Under the pieces are notes generated by a model that saw only the letters and a list, made by a program, of their open reading frames with translations, ran no database searches and was not told the DNA's origin. Positions 36,065 through 46,036 of a stretch of 64,000 nt of DNA are shown in pieces; within the stretch, counting starts at the first letter, position 1; each line of letters opens with the position of its first letter. The stretch comes from Methyloligella sp. (lineage in GTDB: Bacteria; Pseudomonadota; Alphaproteobacteria; Rhizobiales; HXMU1428-3): NCBI GenBank assembly GCA_021604645.1, contig BQJJ01000012.1:1-64000 (forward strand), written 5' to 3'. The position numbers were made by a program, and so were the translations under genes.

Positions 36065-37426
36065 ATGGAAATAATTACAAATGCAGTCAATTGGCTGAAT
36101 GGAGTAGTTTGGGGAGTGCCTATGTTGGTGCTGATTTTAGGGGTGGGGATATACCTAACTTTTGGCCTTAAACTCTTATCAATACTTAAAATTCCTTTTG
36201 GATTTAAACTTCTTTGGCAGGGTCGAATTCCTGGTGGAGATAGCGGGATTACTCCTTTTAATGCCCTCATGACATCATTAGCTGCAACGATTGGTACTGG
36301 TAATATTGCTGGTGTCGCAACAGCTATTTTCCTTGGTGGACCAGGTGCCGTTTTTTGGATGTGGATGACCGCCTTGGTAGGTATGGCTACAAAATATGCT
36401 GAAGCTGTACTTGCTGTTAAATATAGAGAAAAAGATGAGCGTGGTAAGTATGTTGGTGGTCCGATGTATTATATCAAGAATGGCCTGGGAGCAAAATGGA
36501 AGTGGTTAGGTGTTATCTTTGCTTTCTTTGCTGGTATTGCCGGCTTTGGTATTGGGAATATGGTACAAGCAAATTCTATTGCAAATGCTTTAAGTACTAA
36601 TTTTGCTATTCCTGAATGGGTCACAGGTGTTGTTTTGCTTGTTCTTGTAGGTATGGTTTTAATCGGTGGTATCGAGCGGATCTCTACCATTGCCGGTAAG
36701 CTAGTTCCTTTCATGGCGATTGCTTACATAGCAGCAAGTACATTGGTCTTAATCTTAAATGTTGATGCTATTCCTGGTGCTTTCAATCTTATCTTTACTC
36801 ATGCATTTTCTCCTGTTGCTGCAACTGGTGGTTTTGCTGGTGCTGCTGTTTGGGCCGCTATTCGTTTTGGTGTTGCACGAGGTGTTTTCTCTAATGAAGC
36901 TGGTTTAGGTTCGGCTCCTATTGCTCATGCTGCGGCCTCAACGAAAGGTCCTGTTAGTCAGGGGCTTGTGGCCATGCTTGGTACTTTCATCGATACGATT
37001 ATAGTTTGTACGTTCACGGCACTTGCTATTATTGCAACTGGTGCATGGACAAGCGGTGAAACGGGAGCGGCTTTGACATCTCATGCCTTTAATTTAGCTT
37101 TGCCAGGCTTTGGTGGTTATATCATTGCGATATCAATTAGTATCTTCGCGTTTACAACTATTCTTGGGTGGAGTTATTATTGTGAGAGGTCATTACAATA
37201 TTTGTTTGGCGTGAAAATTATTATGCCATTTCGTGTTGTGTGGTCTGCTGCGGCTTTGGTTGGGGCGACCTTAAAACTCGGGTTTGTTTGGCTTTTGGCA
37301 GATACGTTAAATGCTCTTATGGCTATTCCAAACTTAATAGCTTTGGCACTGCTTAGTCCGCTGGTTTTCAAAATTACGAAAGAATTTTTTGAAAGCAAAG
37401 GAAAATCTGAGAATAACCCTTTTTAG
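36065..37426 (+). CDS. Sodium:alanine symporter (AGCS family)
   Basis: Inner-membrane transporter of 453 aa with about ten to eleven membrane segments. The family signature GVARGVFSNEAGLGSAP is present, along with the N-terminal AATIGTGNIAGVATAIFLGG sodium/substrate-site region. It imports alanine or glycine with sodium. GGGAGGGA lies just upstream of the ATG, a very strong ribosome site. It is a single gene ending at a shared hairpin with the convergent sugar dehydrogenase. Confidence 0.92.
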   Translation: MEIITNAVNWLNGVVWGVPMLVLILGVGIYLTFGLKLLSILKIPFGFKLLWQGRIPGGDSGITPFNALMTSLAATIGTGNIAGVATAIFLGGPGAVFWMWMTALVGMATKYAEAVLAVKYREKDERGKYVGGPMYYIKNGLGAKWKWLGVIFAFFAGIAGFGIGNMVQANSIANALSTNFAIPEWVTGVVLLVLVGMVLIGGIERISTIAGKLVPFMAIAYIAASTLVLILNVDAIPGAFNLIFTHAFSPVAATGGFAGAAVWAAIRFGVARGVFSNEAGLGSAPIAHAAASTKGPVSQGLVAMLGTFIDTIIVCTFTALAIIATGAWTSGETGAALTSHAFNLALPGFGGYIIAISISIFAFTTILGWSYYCERSLQYLFGVKIIMPFRVVWSAAALVGATLKLGFVWLLADTLNALMAIPNLIALALLSPLVFKITKEFFESKGKSENNPF

Positions 37427-37437
37427 ATTGAGTGTTG

Positions 37438-37483
37438 ATAATGGTGGGGTTTAGTGGAAGCTCCACCATTATAAATATTATTT
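37438..37483 (+). terminator. Terminator between convergent symporter and sugar dehydrogenase genes
   Basis: A 10-bp stem (37438-37447 with 37463-37472) is followed on the plus strand by AAATATTATTT. It may also slow minus-strand transcription. Confidence 0.65.
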
Positions 37484-38638
37484 GAGCGGTTCTAGTCTCA
37501 AGAGTTGTCCTTCGCTGTCATCTGTTAATAAATAGATGTAGCCGTCTGGGCCTGTTTTTACATCTCTGAAGCGGGCGGTGTGTTTTAGTAAGACTTCTTG
37601 TTTGATTACTTTATCCCCTTTGAAAACAATGCGTCGTAAATGGGCGCCGGCTAGAGCACCGACGAAGAGATTGTCTTGCCAATTGGGAAATTTGTCTCCC
37701 GTGTAAAAACTCATACCGCTTGGGGCGATGGATGGCTTCCAGTAGATGACTGGTGGGATGATCCCAGGGGCTTTGGTTTTGTTGGAGATGATAGAGCCAC
37801 TATAATCAATTCCATAGGTTACCTTTGGCCATCCGTAGTTTGCGCCTGGTTTGTCCAGTTTGTTTAGTTCATCTCCGCCACGTGGTCCATGTTCGTGGAG
37901 CCAGAGGGAATTGTCTTTTGGGTTGAGTGTCAGGCCTTGTGCGTTGCGGTGGCCGTAGGAATAGGTCTCTGGTTTGAACTTTGCGTGACCGACAAAAGGA
38001 TTGTCTTTTGGAATTGAGCCATCGTCATTTATTCGGATGACACTACCAAGATGGTTGGACGGGTTTTGGGCTTCTTTTAAATAGCTATAGCGATCTCCAG
38101 TGGTGATGAACAAAGTGCCGTCTTTGGCGAATTGAAGACGCGAGCCATAATGATGTGAGCCGCTGGTTTTTGGTGACACTTTGAATATGGTTTGCACATT
38201 TTCTAATTTGTTGCCAGATAGTTTGCCTTTTGCTACTTCTGTACCTTTGCCACCTTTTCCTGTTCCCGAGTAAGAAAAATACACCAAATTGTTTTCTTTG
38301 AAATTAGGATGCGCCGTCACATCTAAGAGGCCGCCTTGACCGCCTGTGTCAATGTTTCTTGGAAGACCAACGATTGGACTTTCATCTAATTTGCCATTTC
38401 TGATGATGCGGAGTTGTTTTTTACGCTTCTCGGTGATAAGGATGTCTCCATTTGGCAAGAAGGCCATGCCCCACGGATTGCTTAACCAATTAACATATTC
38501 TACGACTTTGAACTTGTGCTCTTCTGACTGATGTGAGCCCTCAGCCTTTGAGTGACTTTGCGATAGTACTATGGCACCTATTGTTCCAATTGCAATAATG
38601 GCTGATAGTCTGAAACGCAATTTTGATTTATTCAGCAT
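37478..38638 (-). CDS. PQQ-dependent soluble aldose sugar dehydrogenase (YliI-like)
   Basis: Periplasmic six-bladed beta-propeller dehydrogenase (386 aa) with a signal peptide (SAIIAIGTIGAIVLSQSHS). Motifs of this family are NPWGMAFLPNGDILITEK, a DVTAHPNF...NNLVYFSYSG segment, the LHEHGPRGGDELN loop that binds PQQ and calcium, and GHRNAQGL. It oxidises aldoses to lactones with PQQ as cofactor. It is a monocistronic minus-strand gene, and the second PQQ enzyme in the window. Confidence 0.88.
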   Translation of the reverse strand: MLNKSKLRFRLSAIIAIGTIGAIVLSQSHSKAEGSHQSEEHKFKVVEYVNWLSNPWGMAFLPNGDILITEKRKKQLRIIRNGKLDESPIVGLPRNIDTGGQGGLLDVTAHPNFKENNLVYFSYSGTGKGGKGTEVAKGKLSGNKLENVQTIFKVSPKTSGSHHYGSRLQFAKDGTLFITTGDRYSYLKEAQNPSNHLGSVIRINDDGSIPKDNPFVGHAKFKPETYSYGHRNAQGLTLNPKDNSLWLHEHGPRGGDELNKLDKPGANYGWPKVTYGIDYSGSIISNKTKAPGIIPPVIYWKPSIAPSGMSFYTGDKFPNWQDNLFVGALAGAHLRRIVFKGDKVIKQEVLLKHTARFRDVKTGPDGYIYLLTDDSEGQLLRLEPLK

Positions 38639-38763
38639 CTTTTTTAATTCGCTTTCATCAGTCTTTTGAAGTCACATCTGTCTTCTCGAATGTAATAATA
38701 GGCTACATATAAAGTCACTGTTTGTCATTTTTTAGGGGTGTCAATTTTTCTGACATTTATCTT

Positions 38764-41700
38764 TCAAACTGTTGACTCTAATTCTCCTTGTGAAACTTCT
38801 CTTGTTTTTTTGTCCCGACCTTCCCAAAGCAGGTAAATTACTGGGATGACGATTAAGGTTAGGATGGTTGTTGTGATCATGCCGCCGACCATGGGAAGGG
38901 CGATGCGGCGCATCACGTCCGCGCCGATACCATCTGTGAAGAAAATAGGAAGGAGACCAGCTATGATGACAGTGACAGTCATTAATTTAGGTCGCACTCT
39001 TAGAACAGCACCTGCTAGAATTGAATTGTAGAGATCTTTGTTTGATTTTGGTGGGTGGTCTCTTATTTGGGCATCGATGTAAAGAAGCATAACGACGGCG
39101 GTTTCAACAGCGATGCCGCCAAGAGCTATGAACCCAACGGCACTGGCGACTGAAAAATTATAACCAGCTAGATACATTGCCCATATGCCCCCGATCAAAC
39201 CGAAGGGGAGTGACATCATGATGATGAGGGTGCGGTCTAATCTATTGAAGTGCAGCATTAATAAAACAAAAATAATGAGAATAACCGAGGGGATAGCGAT
39301 TGAAAGTTTTTCCCGCGCCTCTATCAGTTGTTCGAATTGGCCTGACCAGCTGATTGAGTAACCAGCTGGCAGTTCTACTTGGTTTGCAATTTTGGTTTTT
39401 GCGTCTTCAACATAGGTGCCGATGTCTCTTCCTGCTATATCAACAAAGACCCAGCCTGTAAGCCTTGCATTTTCTGAGCGGAGCATTGGGGGACCATCGA
39501 TGAGCTTTATGGTTGCAAGCTCGTTTAAAGGAATGTGCTGTCCAGCTGGAGTTGGCACTAATATATCATTTAACTGCTCAGGGGTTTCTCTAAATGGGCG
39601 ATCATAACGCAATATGATGTTGTAGCGCTCTCTTCCTTCAACACTTTCTGAAAGTTTCATGCCGCCAAGTGCTGTCTGTATGACAGCCTGAAAGACGCCG
39701 AGGTCTATGTTTTGCCGCGCGAGTTCGCGCCTGTTTGGTGAGATCTCAAGATATTTACCGCCAATGACCCTGTCTGCAAAGGCTGACCTAGTGCCTTTTA
39801 CTTTTTTCACACTGGCTTCAACTTCAAGTGCAATACGCTCTATGGTTTTTAAGTCATTACCGGAAATTTTGATACCAACGGGCGTTCTTATTCCGGTGGA
39901 GATCATATCCATGCGAATTTTAATAGGGTAACCCCATGAATTAATCAGGCCTGGGATTTTTGTTCGTTGATCGAGCTCTTTAATAAGGCTCTTTACGGTT
40001 AGGTCCTCTCGCCATTCTGCTTTGTCTTTTAATTTTACCCAGGTTTCGATCATTGTTATGGGCGCTGGGTCTGTTGCTGTATCTGCTCGTCCGGCTTTGC
40101 CGAAGACTTGCTCAACCTCTGGCATGGTTTTAATGAGCCTATTGGTTTGCGCCAAAATTTCTTTCGCCTTAGTGAGGGAGACACCAGGTAGTGTGGTTGG
40201 CATGTATAATAGCTCCCCTTCATAAAGAGGGGGCATGAATTCGCTGCCGATATTTTTTATGGGGTAGATGACTGAGAGCATTAAAAAGCCAAGCAGAGTT
40301 AGTGTGATCCACTTGGCTTTCAACGCTCCTTTTAAGATAGGTTTATAGATGGCAACAAAAAAGCGATTTATAGGATTGCTCATTTCAGGAAGGATGCGCC
40401 CTTTAATGAGCCAGACCATAAGGATCGGTACAAGCGTTATTGAAAGGAGTGAGGCGATTGCCATTGCATATGTTTTGGTAAAGGCAAGGGGCGCGAAGAG
40501 TTTGTAGCTTTGGCCGGTTAGCGCAAAGACGGGGATAAAAGAAACTGTGATGATTAAAAGGGAGAAAAACAGGCCTGGGCCGACTTCTTTGGCTGATGTT
40601 ATTATAGCTTGCTGCTTTTGTGATTTTGTTGCTTCTGTTGGAAGGTCTGCCAGTTTGCGGTGAGCGTTTTCTACCATAACGATTGATGCGTCGACCATCG
40701 CACCAATTGCGATGGCAATGCCACCAAGCGACATGATGTTAGCGGTTAACCCCTGCCAGGACATAATGATAAATGCGCCAATGATGCCAAGAGGGAGAGT
40801 GATGATGGCTACAAATGCGGATCTTGCATGTAGCAGGAAAATCAAGCAGACAAAAGCAACGACGAGACCTTCTTCTATGAGTTTGTGGGTAAGGTAACTT
40901 ACGGCTTTTTCAATAAGGGGGGCTCTGTCATAGACGGGGATGATTTTTACACCTTGAGGCAGGCCTGGCTCTAACTCTTTTAGTTTTTTCTTGATGGCTT
41001 TGATGACGTTGAGAGCGTTTTCACCGGATCGCATGATGACAATACCGCTTACGACCTCTCCCGTGCCGTTTAATTCAACAACACCTCTGCGTAATTCGGG
41101 GCCTTCGATTATTCGCGCGACATCTTTTAGGAGAACAGGTGAGCCATTGGCAGAGAACACAACAGTGTTTTCTAGGTCTTCTTTCTTCTCTATATAGCCT
41201 TTTGAGCGAATGATCAGTTCTGTTTCAGCTTGCTCTAGTACTCGCCCTCCGACTTCTTGACTAGAGGCTTTAACTGCATTTGTTATTCTTGAGATTGGAA
41301 TATCATAGGCGCGTAGGCGATTGGGATCTATGAGGACTTGGTATTCTTTCACAAAGCCACCGACTGAGGCGACTTCAGAGACGCCATCCACTGTTGCGAG
41401 TTCAAATTTTAAGAACCAGTCTTGCAAGGACCTTAGTTGAGAGAGGTCTAATTTGTTAGATGTATCGATGAGGCTATATTGATAGACCCATCCAACACCT
41501 GTTGCATCTGGACCCATTTCTGGAGATGCGTTTGGTGGGAGTTGGTTTCTAACTTTTGATAGGGCTTCGCTAACCCTTGATCTTGCCCAATATTGATCGA
41601 CACCATCTTCGAAGATGACATAAACAAAACTGGTGCCAAACATGGAAAAGCCACGGACATCTTTGGTTTTTGGAAGTCCAAGTAGTGTTGTTGAAAGAGG

Positions 41701-41976
41701 ATAAGTGACTAGATCCTCGATGATTTGAGGGGATTGCCCTTGAAACTCGGTTCTGATGATGACCTGTGTGTCTGTCAAATCTGGGATAGCATCCAGAGGG
41801 GTGCTTTTGATTGACATCCAGCCGGCAACAATGAGGGCTATAGTGCCGATAAGGACAAGGAGTTGGTTTTTAATTGACCAGCCGATTATTTTTGCTACGG
41901 ACGAGTTTTTCGGATCGTGGATTTCCTTCTCAGCACTTGTCTTGTTGCTATTTGTAGCATTTTTATTAGTGATCAT
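38764..41976 (-). CDS. Heavy-metal RND efflux pump (CusA/CzcA family)
   Basis: Inner-membrane RND transporter of 1070 aa with twelve membrane helices expected and two large periplasmic loops. Family marks are DAIPDLTDTQVIIRTEF near the start, the proton-relay helix GAMVDASIVMVENAHRKL, and IALGGIAVETAVVMLLYID in the second half. It exports copper, silver or a similar metal using proton motive force. The start overlaps the end of the adaptor gene by 11 bases. The outer-membrane partner (CusC/TolC type) is not encoded here. Confidence 0.92.
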   Translation of the reverse strand: MITNKNATNSNKTSAEKEIHDPKNSSVAKIIGWSIKNQLLVLIGTIALIVAGWMSIKSTPLDAIPDLTDTQVIIRTEFQGQSPQIIEDLVTYPLSTTLLGLPKTKDVRGFSMFGTSFVYVIFEDGVDQYWARSRVSEALSKVRNQLPPNASPEMGPDATGVGWVYQYSLIDTSNKLDLSQLRSLQDWFLKFELATVDGVSEVASVGGFVKEYQVLIDPNRLRAYDIPISRITNAVKASSQEVGGRVLEQAETELIIRSKGYIEKKEDLENTVVFSANGSPVLLKDVARIIEGPELRRGVVELNGTGEVVSGIVIMRSGENALNVIKAIKKKLKELEPGLPQGVKIIPVYDRAPLIEKAVSYLTHKLIEEGLVVAFVCLIFLLHARSAFVAIITLPLGIIGAFIIMSWQGLTANIMSLGGIAIAIGAMVDASIVMVENAHRKLADLPTEATKSQKQQAIITSAKEVGPGLFFSLLIITVSFIPVFALTGQSYKLFAPLAFTKTYAMAIASLLSITLVPILMVWLIKGRILPEMSNPINRFFVAIYKPILKGALKAKWITLTLLGFLMLSVIYPIKNIGSEFMPPLYEGELLYMPTTLPGVSLTKAKEILAQTNRLIKTMPEVEQVFGKAGRADTATDPAPITMIETWVKLKDKAEWREDLTVKSLIKELDQRTKIPGLINSWGYPIKIRMDMISTGIRTPVGIKISGNDLKTIERIALEVEASVKKVKGTRSAFADRVIGGKYLEISPNRRELARQNIDLGVFQAVIQTALGGMKLSESVEGRERYNIILRYDRPFRETPEQLNDILVPTPAGQHIPLNELATIKLIDGPPMLRSENARLTGWVFVDIAGRDIGTYVEDAKTKIANQVELPAGYSISWSGQFEQLIEAREKLSIAIPSVILIIFVLLMLHFNRLDRTLIIMMSLPFGLIGGIWAMYLAGYNFSVASAVGFIALGGIAVETAVVMLLYIDAQIRDHPPKSNKDLYNSILAGAVLRVRPKLMTVTVIIAGLLPIFFTDGIGADVMRRIALPMVGGMITTTILTLIVIPVIYLLWEGRDKKTREVSQGELESTV

Positions 41977-43768
41977 GGCTACTACCCCTCATTGATTTAT
42001 TGGTATTGGGGGTTTGTTGTTTTGCCTTCTGCTCCATAGTTGTTTTAGAAATCTCAGGCCAGGGTATAAGATCGAACTGTTCTTTATTGTATGGGTTTGC
42101 TGGTTTTTGGCTTAATTGTATCCAGTGTTGTTTACTGTTTTTGGTTTTGAAGACCTTTAGTTCCTTTGATTTGTAATGTTCTGGTTTGCCTTGCTGCAAC
42201 CATGGTTCAAGGGCGTTTATCATTTGTGATAAGGCTTGTTGCAGTTCACTTTTGGTTTTTGAACTTTGGGCCCGCTTTAATGCGGCTTCAGTATCCATCA
42301 AGATCCCTGCTAATTTGGTTTCTTTGTAGGTTGACCAAAGAATTGTTTTTATAGCGATGGCTGGTTCTAGCTGTTTTTTTTCTATATCAAAATTTTGAGT
42401 AAGAGCTTCATGTATATAGAGAGCGGCGTCTACCATATGATCAAATTTAGCGAGATCAATTTTGCTTAAATTTAATTGGTTTAATGGACGCTGTTTGCGC
42501 TCTAATTTTTTAAATGACTCGCGCAAAGCACTTTCTGAGTCGATTAAAAACTGAGATGAGATGACAATTTCCTGATTGAGATCTAGACCAGATTTTATCT
42601 CTGCTCGTCCTCCTGTGACCAGGCCGAGTTTTACTTCTTTGGATTGGAACTTTCCATTGCCGAGTGAGGTTACGACGTAACTTCCATTTTGATCTTTAAG
42701 CACAGCTTCAGTAGGAACGCTTAGGCGCTCTGATATTTGAGTATTGAATACGACATCTGCATAGGTGCCCGGGCGCAGGGTTCCTTCTTTGTTATTTATA
42801 ATCAGACGAACGCGGCCGGTGCGGGTTCTTTCATTGATCTTTGGGTAAATATAGTCAACTTTTGAGCTTATTGTTTTTCCAGGAAGGTTAGGGAAATGGA
42901 CGGTGGTTTTGGTGCCTTTGGTTATAAAGCCCATATCTTTTTCAGAGACGTTTACAATTACCCAAACGGTGGAATAATCCTGGATTTTGGCTATGGTCAT
43001 ACCTTTATTCACATAGGTTCCAGGGGTCACATTCAGTTCTGCGATCGTTCCTTTTTGAGTGGCAAAGAAGGGGAGGTTTTGCTGAACAGTTTTTTGCTTG
43101 GCTATGAGGTTTAAGGCTTTTTGTTGCACGCCAAAACTTAGCAATCTTCTTGTAATATTGTTTTGTGCTGTTTTTGATTGTTTGAGTGCTAGAAGGTAAT
43201 CTCTTTGTGAGACAATGAGCTCTGGGCTAAACATTTCAAAGAGGACATCACCTGATTTAACTTCATCTCCGACGGCTGTTATTTTTAATGTTTCAACCCA
43301 GCCTTCAACGCGAGCTGAAATTTCAGATTGTAGTCTTTCGTTTTCTTTGACGATGCCGAAACTACGGATGTTTTTCCCAAATTTTGAAGCTTCTACTTTG
43401 GCTAACCTAACCCCCATATTTTGTATGGTTTCTGGAGCAATGGTTATGATCGGTTTTTCATTAGGATTGTTTTGATCTGTTGTTTCATTGAGAGATTGGA
43501 TTTTAACCAGATCCATTCCGCAAATGGGGCAGGTACCGTAATCATCTGCGATGTAATGGGGGTGCATGGGGCACGTCCATTTTTTAACGGCTCTGTTTGT
43601 TTCTTTTGCTTGTAGAGGGGGGCTTAAACTGAAGTCTTTTAGTGACTTAGTTGGCGCTATGCCAGCTACACCACAGACTAAAAAAAAGACTGAAAGAACT
43701 ATAGTTAGCCAGTGTTTAGTCGTGGGTTTTGCGACTATTGAATTTTTAATTTTTAGAGAGACAGACAT
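41966..43768 (-). CDS. RND periplasmic adaptor with heavy-metal-binding domain (CusB-like)
   Basis: Membrane-fusion protein of 600 aa from the ATG at 43768, chosen because AAGG lies about 9 bases upstream and a signal anchor follows (WLTIVLSVFFLVCGVAGIA). An upstream start at 43831 adds unrelated residues. After the anchor comes a metal-binding domain WTCPMHPHY...CPICGMDLV, then adaptor hairpin, lipoyl and barrel domains (RSFGIVKENERLQSEIS, IAELNVTPGTYVNKGMTIAK), and a long extra C-terminal region of about 170 residues ending in a His-containing tail. It links CusA to an outer-membrane channel. Confidence 0.9.
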   Translation of the reverse strand: MSVSLKIKNSIVAKPTTKHWLTIVLSVFFLVCGVAGIAPTKSLKDFSLSPPLQAKETNRAVKKWTCPMHPHYIADDYGTCPICGMDLVKIQSLNETTDQNNPNEKPIITIAPETIQNMGVRLAKVEASKFGKNIRSFGIVKENERLQSEISARVEGWVETLKITAVGDEVKSGDVLFEMFSPELIVSQRDYLLALKQSKTAQNNITRRLLSFGVQQKALNLIAKQKTVQQNLPFFATQKGTIAELNVTPGTYVNKGMTIAKIQDYSTVWVIVNVSEKDMGFITKGTKTTVHFPNLPGKTISSKVDYIYPKINERTRTGRVRLIINNKEGTLRPGTYADVVFNTQISERLSVPTEAVLKDQNGSYVVTSLGNGKFQSKEVKLGLVTGGRAEIKSGLDLNQEIVISSQFLIDSESALRESFKKLERKQRPLNQLNLSKIDLAKFDHMVDAALYIHEALTQNFDIEKKQLEPAIAIKTILWSTYKETKLAGILMDTEAALKRAQSSKTKSELQQALSQMINALEPWLQQGKPEHYKSKELKVFKTKNSKQHWIQLSQKPANPYNKEQFDLIPWPEISKTTMEQKAKQQTPNTNKSMRGSSHDH

Positions 43769-43883
43769 GGTGCTTGCCTTAAAAAACGGTGGTTGAACAA
43801 AATGGATTGCTTTTGTGCTTTGACGGCACAAAGGATATTTTGCTTGAAGGTTTTATAAAAAACTCAAGCTGTTCAATTTACGT

Positions 43884-44327
43884 TTATTGGCGTAGACGAG
43901 ATGTGCTTAGAAGGAGGGAAGACAAACCTTTTAAAGGGCTTGATAAAATGATTTGTTTTGGAGGACCTTTATTAGAAAGGCCTGCAATCATTATTGATGA
44001 AATTTTTTGTACTTCAGTGATGGAATATTTAACTGAAGTTTGTTTGATTGCTTTGTTTTTTAATTCTGGCTTGGCAGAAGCCAGGCAAGGGTCGTTTAGA
44101 TATTGTAGGCAATGTTTGAAGCAAGCCGATTGATCAGATGTTTGTTGGTGAACTTTAATCTTGGGACTGTTTTTCTTATGACTATCCATTTTATGGCATG
44201 GCATCGTCATAGAGGCATTTTTTGTATCGAAACCAGTGGCATAGGATTTTATGGCCGGAGTGATAACGGAGCCGTAAACAGGGGCAATGGCAGAAAAAAA
44301 CACAATAAAAACCATTATGGTTTTCAT
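43884..44327 (-). CDS. Small secreted Cys/His/Met-containing protein upstream of cusBA
   Basis: 147-residue protein with a signal peptide from ATG 44327 (MKTIMVFIVFFSAIAPVYG); an ATG 24 bases upstream (44351) is also in frame. The mature start carries a metal-ligand-like block (MTMPCHKMDSHKK), then SACFKHCLQYLNDPCLAS with three more cysteines. It lies 115 bases upstream of the CusB-like adaptor on the same strand, so a periplasmic metal-binding role is plausible. No known family was recognised. A 114-codon frame on the opposite strand overlaps it but lacks these features. Confidence 0.6.
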   Translation of the reverse strand: MKTIMVFIVFFSAIAPVYGSVITPAIKSYATGFDTKNASMTMPCHKMDSHKKNSPKIKVHQQTSDQSACFKHCLQYLNDPCLASAKPELKNKAIKQTSVKYSITEVQKISSIMIAGLSNKGPPKQIILSSPLKGLSSLLLSTSRLRQ

Positions 44328-44479
44328 CAAATTTTTCTGTAAATATGCCATTCTTATTTTAGCCTAATCGGTTACGTCATTCTTTTATTTCTAGAAGAGT
44401 ATAGTTCTGAAACGAGTTTTTTTCAAAGGGTTTGTTTTAAAATGGATAACAATCTCTTGAGGACTAAATTCTGGTTTTT

Positions 44480-45481
44480 CTATAGTTTTTCTTTTCTGTA
44501 GTTTTGGGGTGTCATGTGGTGTTTTTCTTTAAATCGCCTTGAAAAATGAGATGCGCTAGTGAAACCATTTGTATGAGCAATTTCGGAAATGCTCATAGTT
44601 TTTAGTTTAGGGTTAATGAGATTTTTTCTACACCGCTCTAAACGTCTTTCATAAATATATTTTTCTAATGATGTGTTTTCGGCACTTAGTAACTCGTTGG
44701 CATATCTGACGCTGATACCAACAAGTTCTGCGGCGTTAGAAGGCTTGAATTCATGATTGATTAAATGAGTTTCAATTTCAGATTTTAATCTCATCAAAGT
44801 TGTGAAGCGGGAGTGAATAATGGGCTTGCCGTTATGTTGGCATTCCTGAGAGAAAGCCTGCGCGATGATGCCTACGGCTTGTTGGGATATTGTTTTTGCT
44901 GTTTCTTCGTTGAGGTCATCACAAATCGAGGGGAGGGTTGTTAAAAAATTAATGGCTAATTTGCTTAGTGGGTTTTTAAAGCTCATTTCTTGCGATGTGA
45001 AGAGTTTGAGATTTCCAAGCTGGGCTTCTAGTTGTTGCCTTGGGATTTTTATCACCAGTTGCTTGTTGTTTTCTCCAAGTTTTAAGTGATAGCACCGCTC
45101 AGTGTCATAAATGGCAAAGTTACCAGGCGTCAGGCAGGTTTCACGGTTGTCTTGAGAAATTTGAGTTATTCCATTGAGTTGCAGGCTTAGTATGATTTCA
45201 TTTGCCTTTGAACCTTTTATGAATTCCTTCGTTCTTATTACATCGCATTGATCGGTTATGACTTCAGATAGCCCGAGGTCATTTATTTGTCCGGCGTAAA
45301 TTTTTGACCTGAAGTTGTGTGTTTTTTCAGAGAAGCATTCTAACTCAACATAAGTTTTACAAGCGACATCTCTTATATAGGAGAGGCGGTCTCGTGGATG
45401 GACATCATCTGTACTGAAGTATGTTTGCACACTTGTTTTCCTTTGAAGTGCCCTTTCAGGCAATAGATTCTTCCCCCTCAT
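44480..45481 (-). CDS. AraC-family transcriptional regulator
   Basis: 333-residue regulator. The N-terminal AraC-binding-like half contains ANEIILSLQLNGITQISQDN and LTPGNFAIYDTERCYHLKLG, and the C-terminal helix-turn-helix pair (about 232-330) contains SNAAELVGISVRYANELL and SISEIAHTNGFTSASHFSRR. The ATG at 45481 lacks a good ribosome site. A GGGGGAAG inside the frame would suit a TTG start at 45463 instead. It is divergent from a small membrane protein gene and next to the metal-efflux genes; its target is unclear. Confidence 0.82.
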   Translation of the reverse strand: MRGKNLLPERALQRKTSVQTYFSTDDVHPRDRLSYIRDVACKTYVELECFSEKTHNFRSKIYAGQINDLGLSEVITDQCDVIRTKEFIKGSKANEIILSLQLNGITQISQDNRETCLTPGNFAIYDTERCYHLKLGENNKQLVIKIPRQQLEAQLGNLKLFTSQEMSFKNPLSKLAINFLTTLPSICDDLNEETAKTISQQAVGIIAQAFSQECQHNGKPIIHSRFTTLMRLKSEIETHLINHEFKPSNAAELVGISVRYANELLSAENTSLEKYIYERRLERCRKNLINPKLKTMSISEIAHTNGFTSASHFSRRFKEKHHMTPQNYRKEKL

Positions 45482-45602
45482 GCAAGTAGGGGCATGAATT
45501 ATTCAGTATATACAGACAGTAAGTTGTTTCAAAAGAATAATGAATTGGACGATATATTGAATAAATGTCCAGCCAAGATATCTAATTAGGGGGAAGAATT
45601 GA

Positions 45603-46013
45603 ATGTCTACAGATAAACATGCTGGGAATGTGACTTTGCTTAGAACAGGGTGTGTTACGCTCATTATTGCATTGGTGTTAGCCTGGTGTTTGACTTTTAC
45701 TAAGTTAGTCAAAGTTCCTTTTATGGTTGAGTTATTTGCGCATTCAGACAAACTCCTGTCTTCTCATTTGGATTTTTTGATGATGAGCATGTTGCTGTTT
45801 GGTATTTACGCTTCGAAAATTCCTTTGCCTAAATTTATCCAATACCCTATGGCGATTGGTTCGATTACCAATCCAGGTTTGTTTTTAGTGGCTGCCATTT
45901 TGGGAAGCGATTTAAACCCGGTTCTTATGTTGTTGGTTGTGATCTCATTTAGTTTAACGACATTTGGATATGGAATGGCTGCAATTCAATTATTGAGATT
46001 TTCACTCAGGTAG
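45603..46013 (+). CDS. Small integral membrane protein
   Basis: 136-residue protein with four membrane segments (about 14-32, 50-70, 80-102, 105-130) and a short basic C-terminus. The second helix starts SHLDFLMMSMLLFGIYASK, with an acidic and a His residue at the membrane face. This vaguely resembles the styrene-oxide isomerase or hydroxylaminobenzene mutase type of four-helix proteins, but the match is weak. GGGGGAAG lies about 9 bases upstream of the ATG. It is followed 23 bases later by a cytochrome b561 gene and is probably cotranscribed. Confidence 0.6.
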   Translation: MSTDKHAGNVTLLRTGCVTLIIALVLAWCLTFTKLVKVPFMVELFAHSDKLLSSHLDFLMMSMLLFGIYASKIPLPKFIQYPMAIGSITNPGLFLVAAILGSDLNPVLMLLVVISFSLTTFGYGMAAIQLLRFSLR

Positions 46014-46036
46014 GTTTCGCTTGGGTTTTGGAATTA

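Noticed and set aside
43789..44133. 114-codon plus-strand frame opposite the small secreted protein upstream of cusBA
   Set aside because: The minus-strand frame has a signal peptide and metal-ligand motif; this one has no domain, no start signal and a residue mix typical of a shadow.
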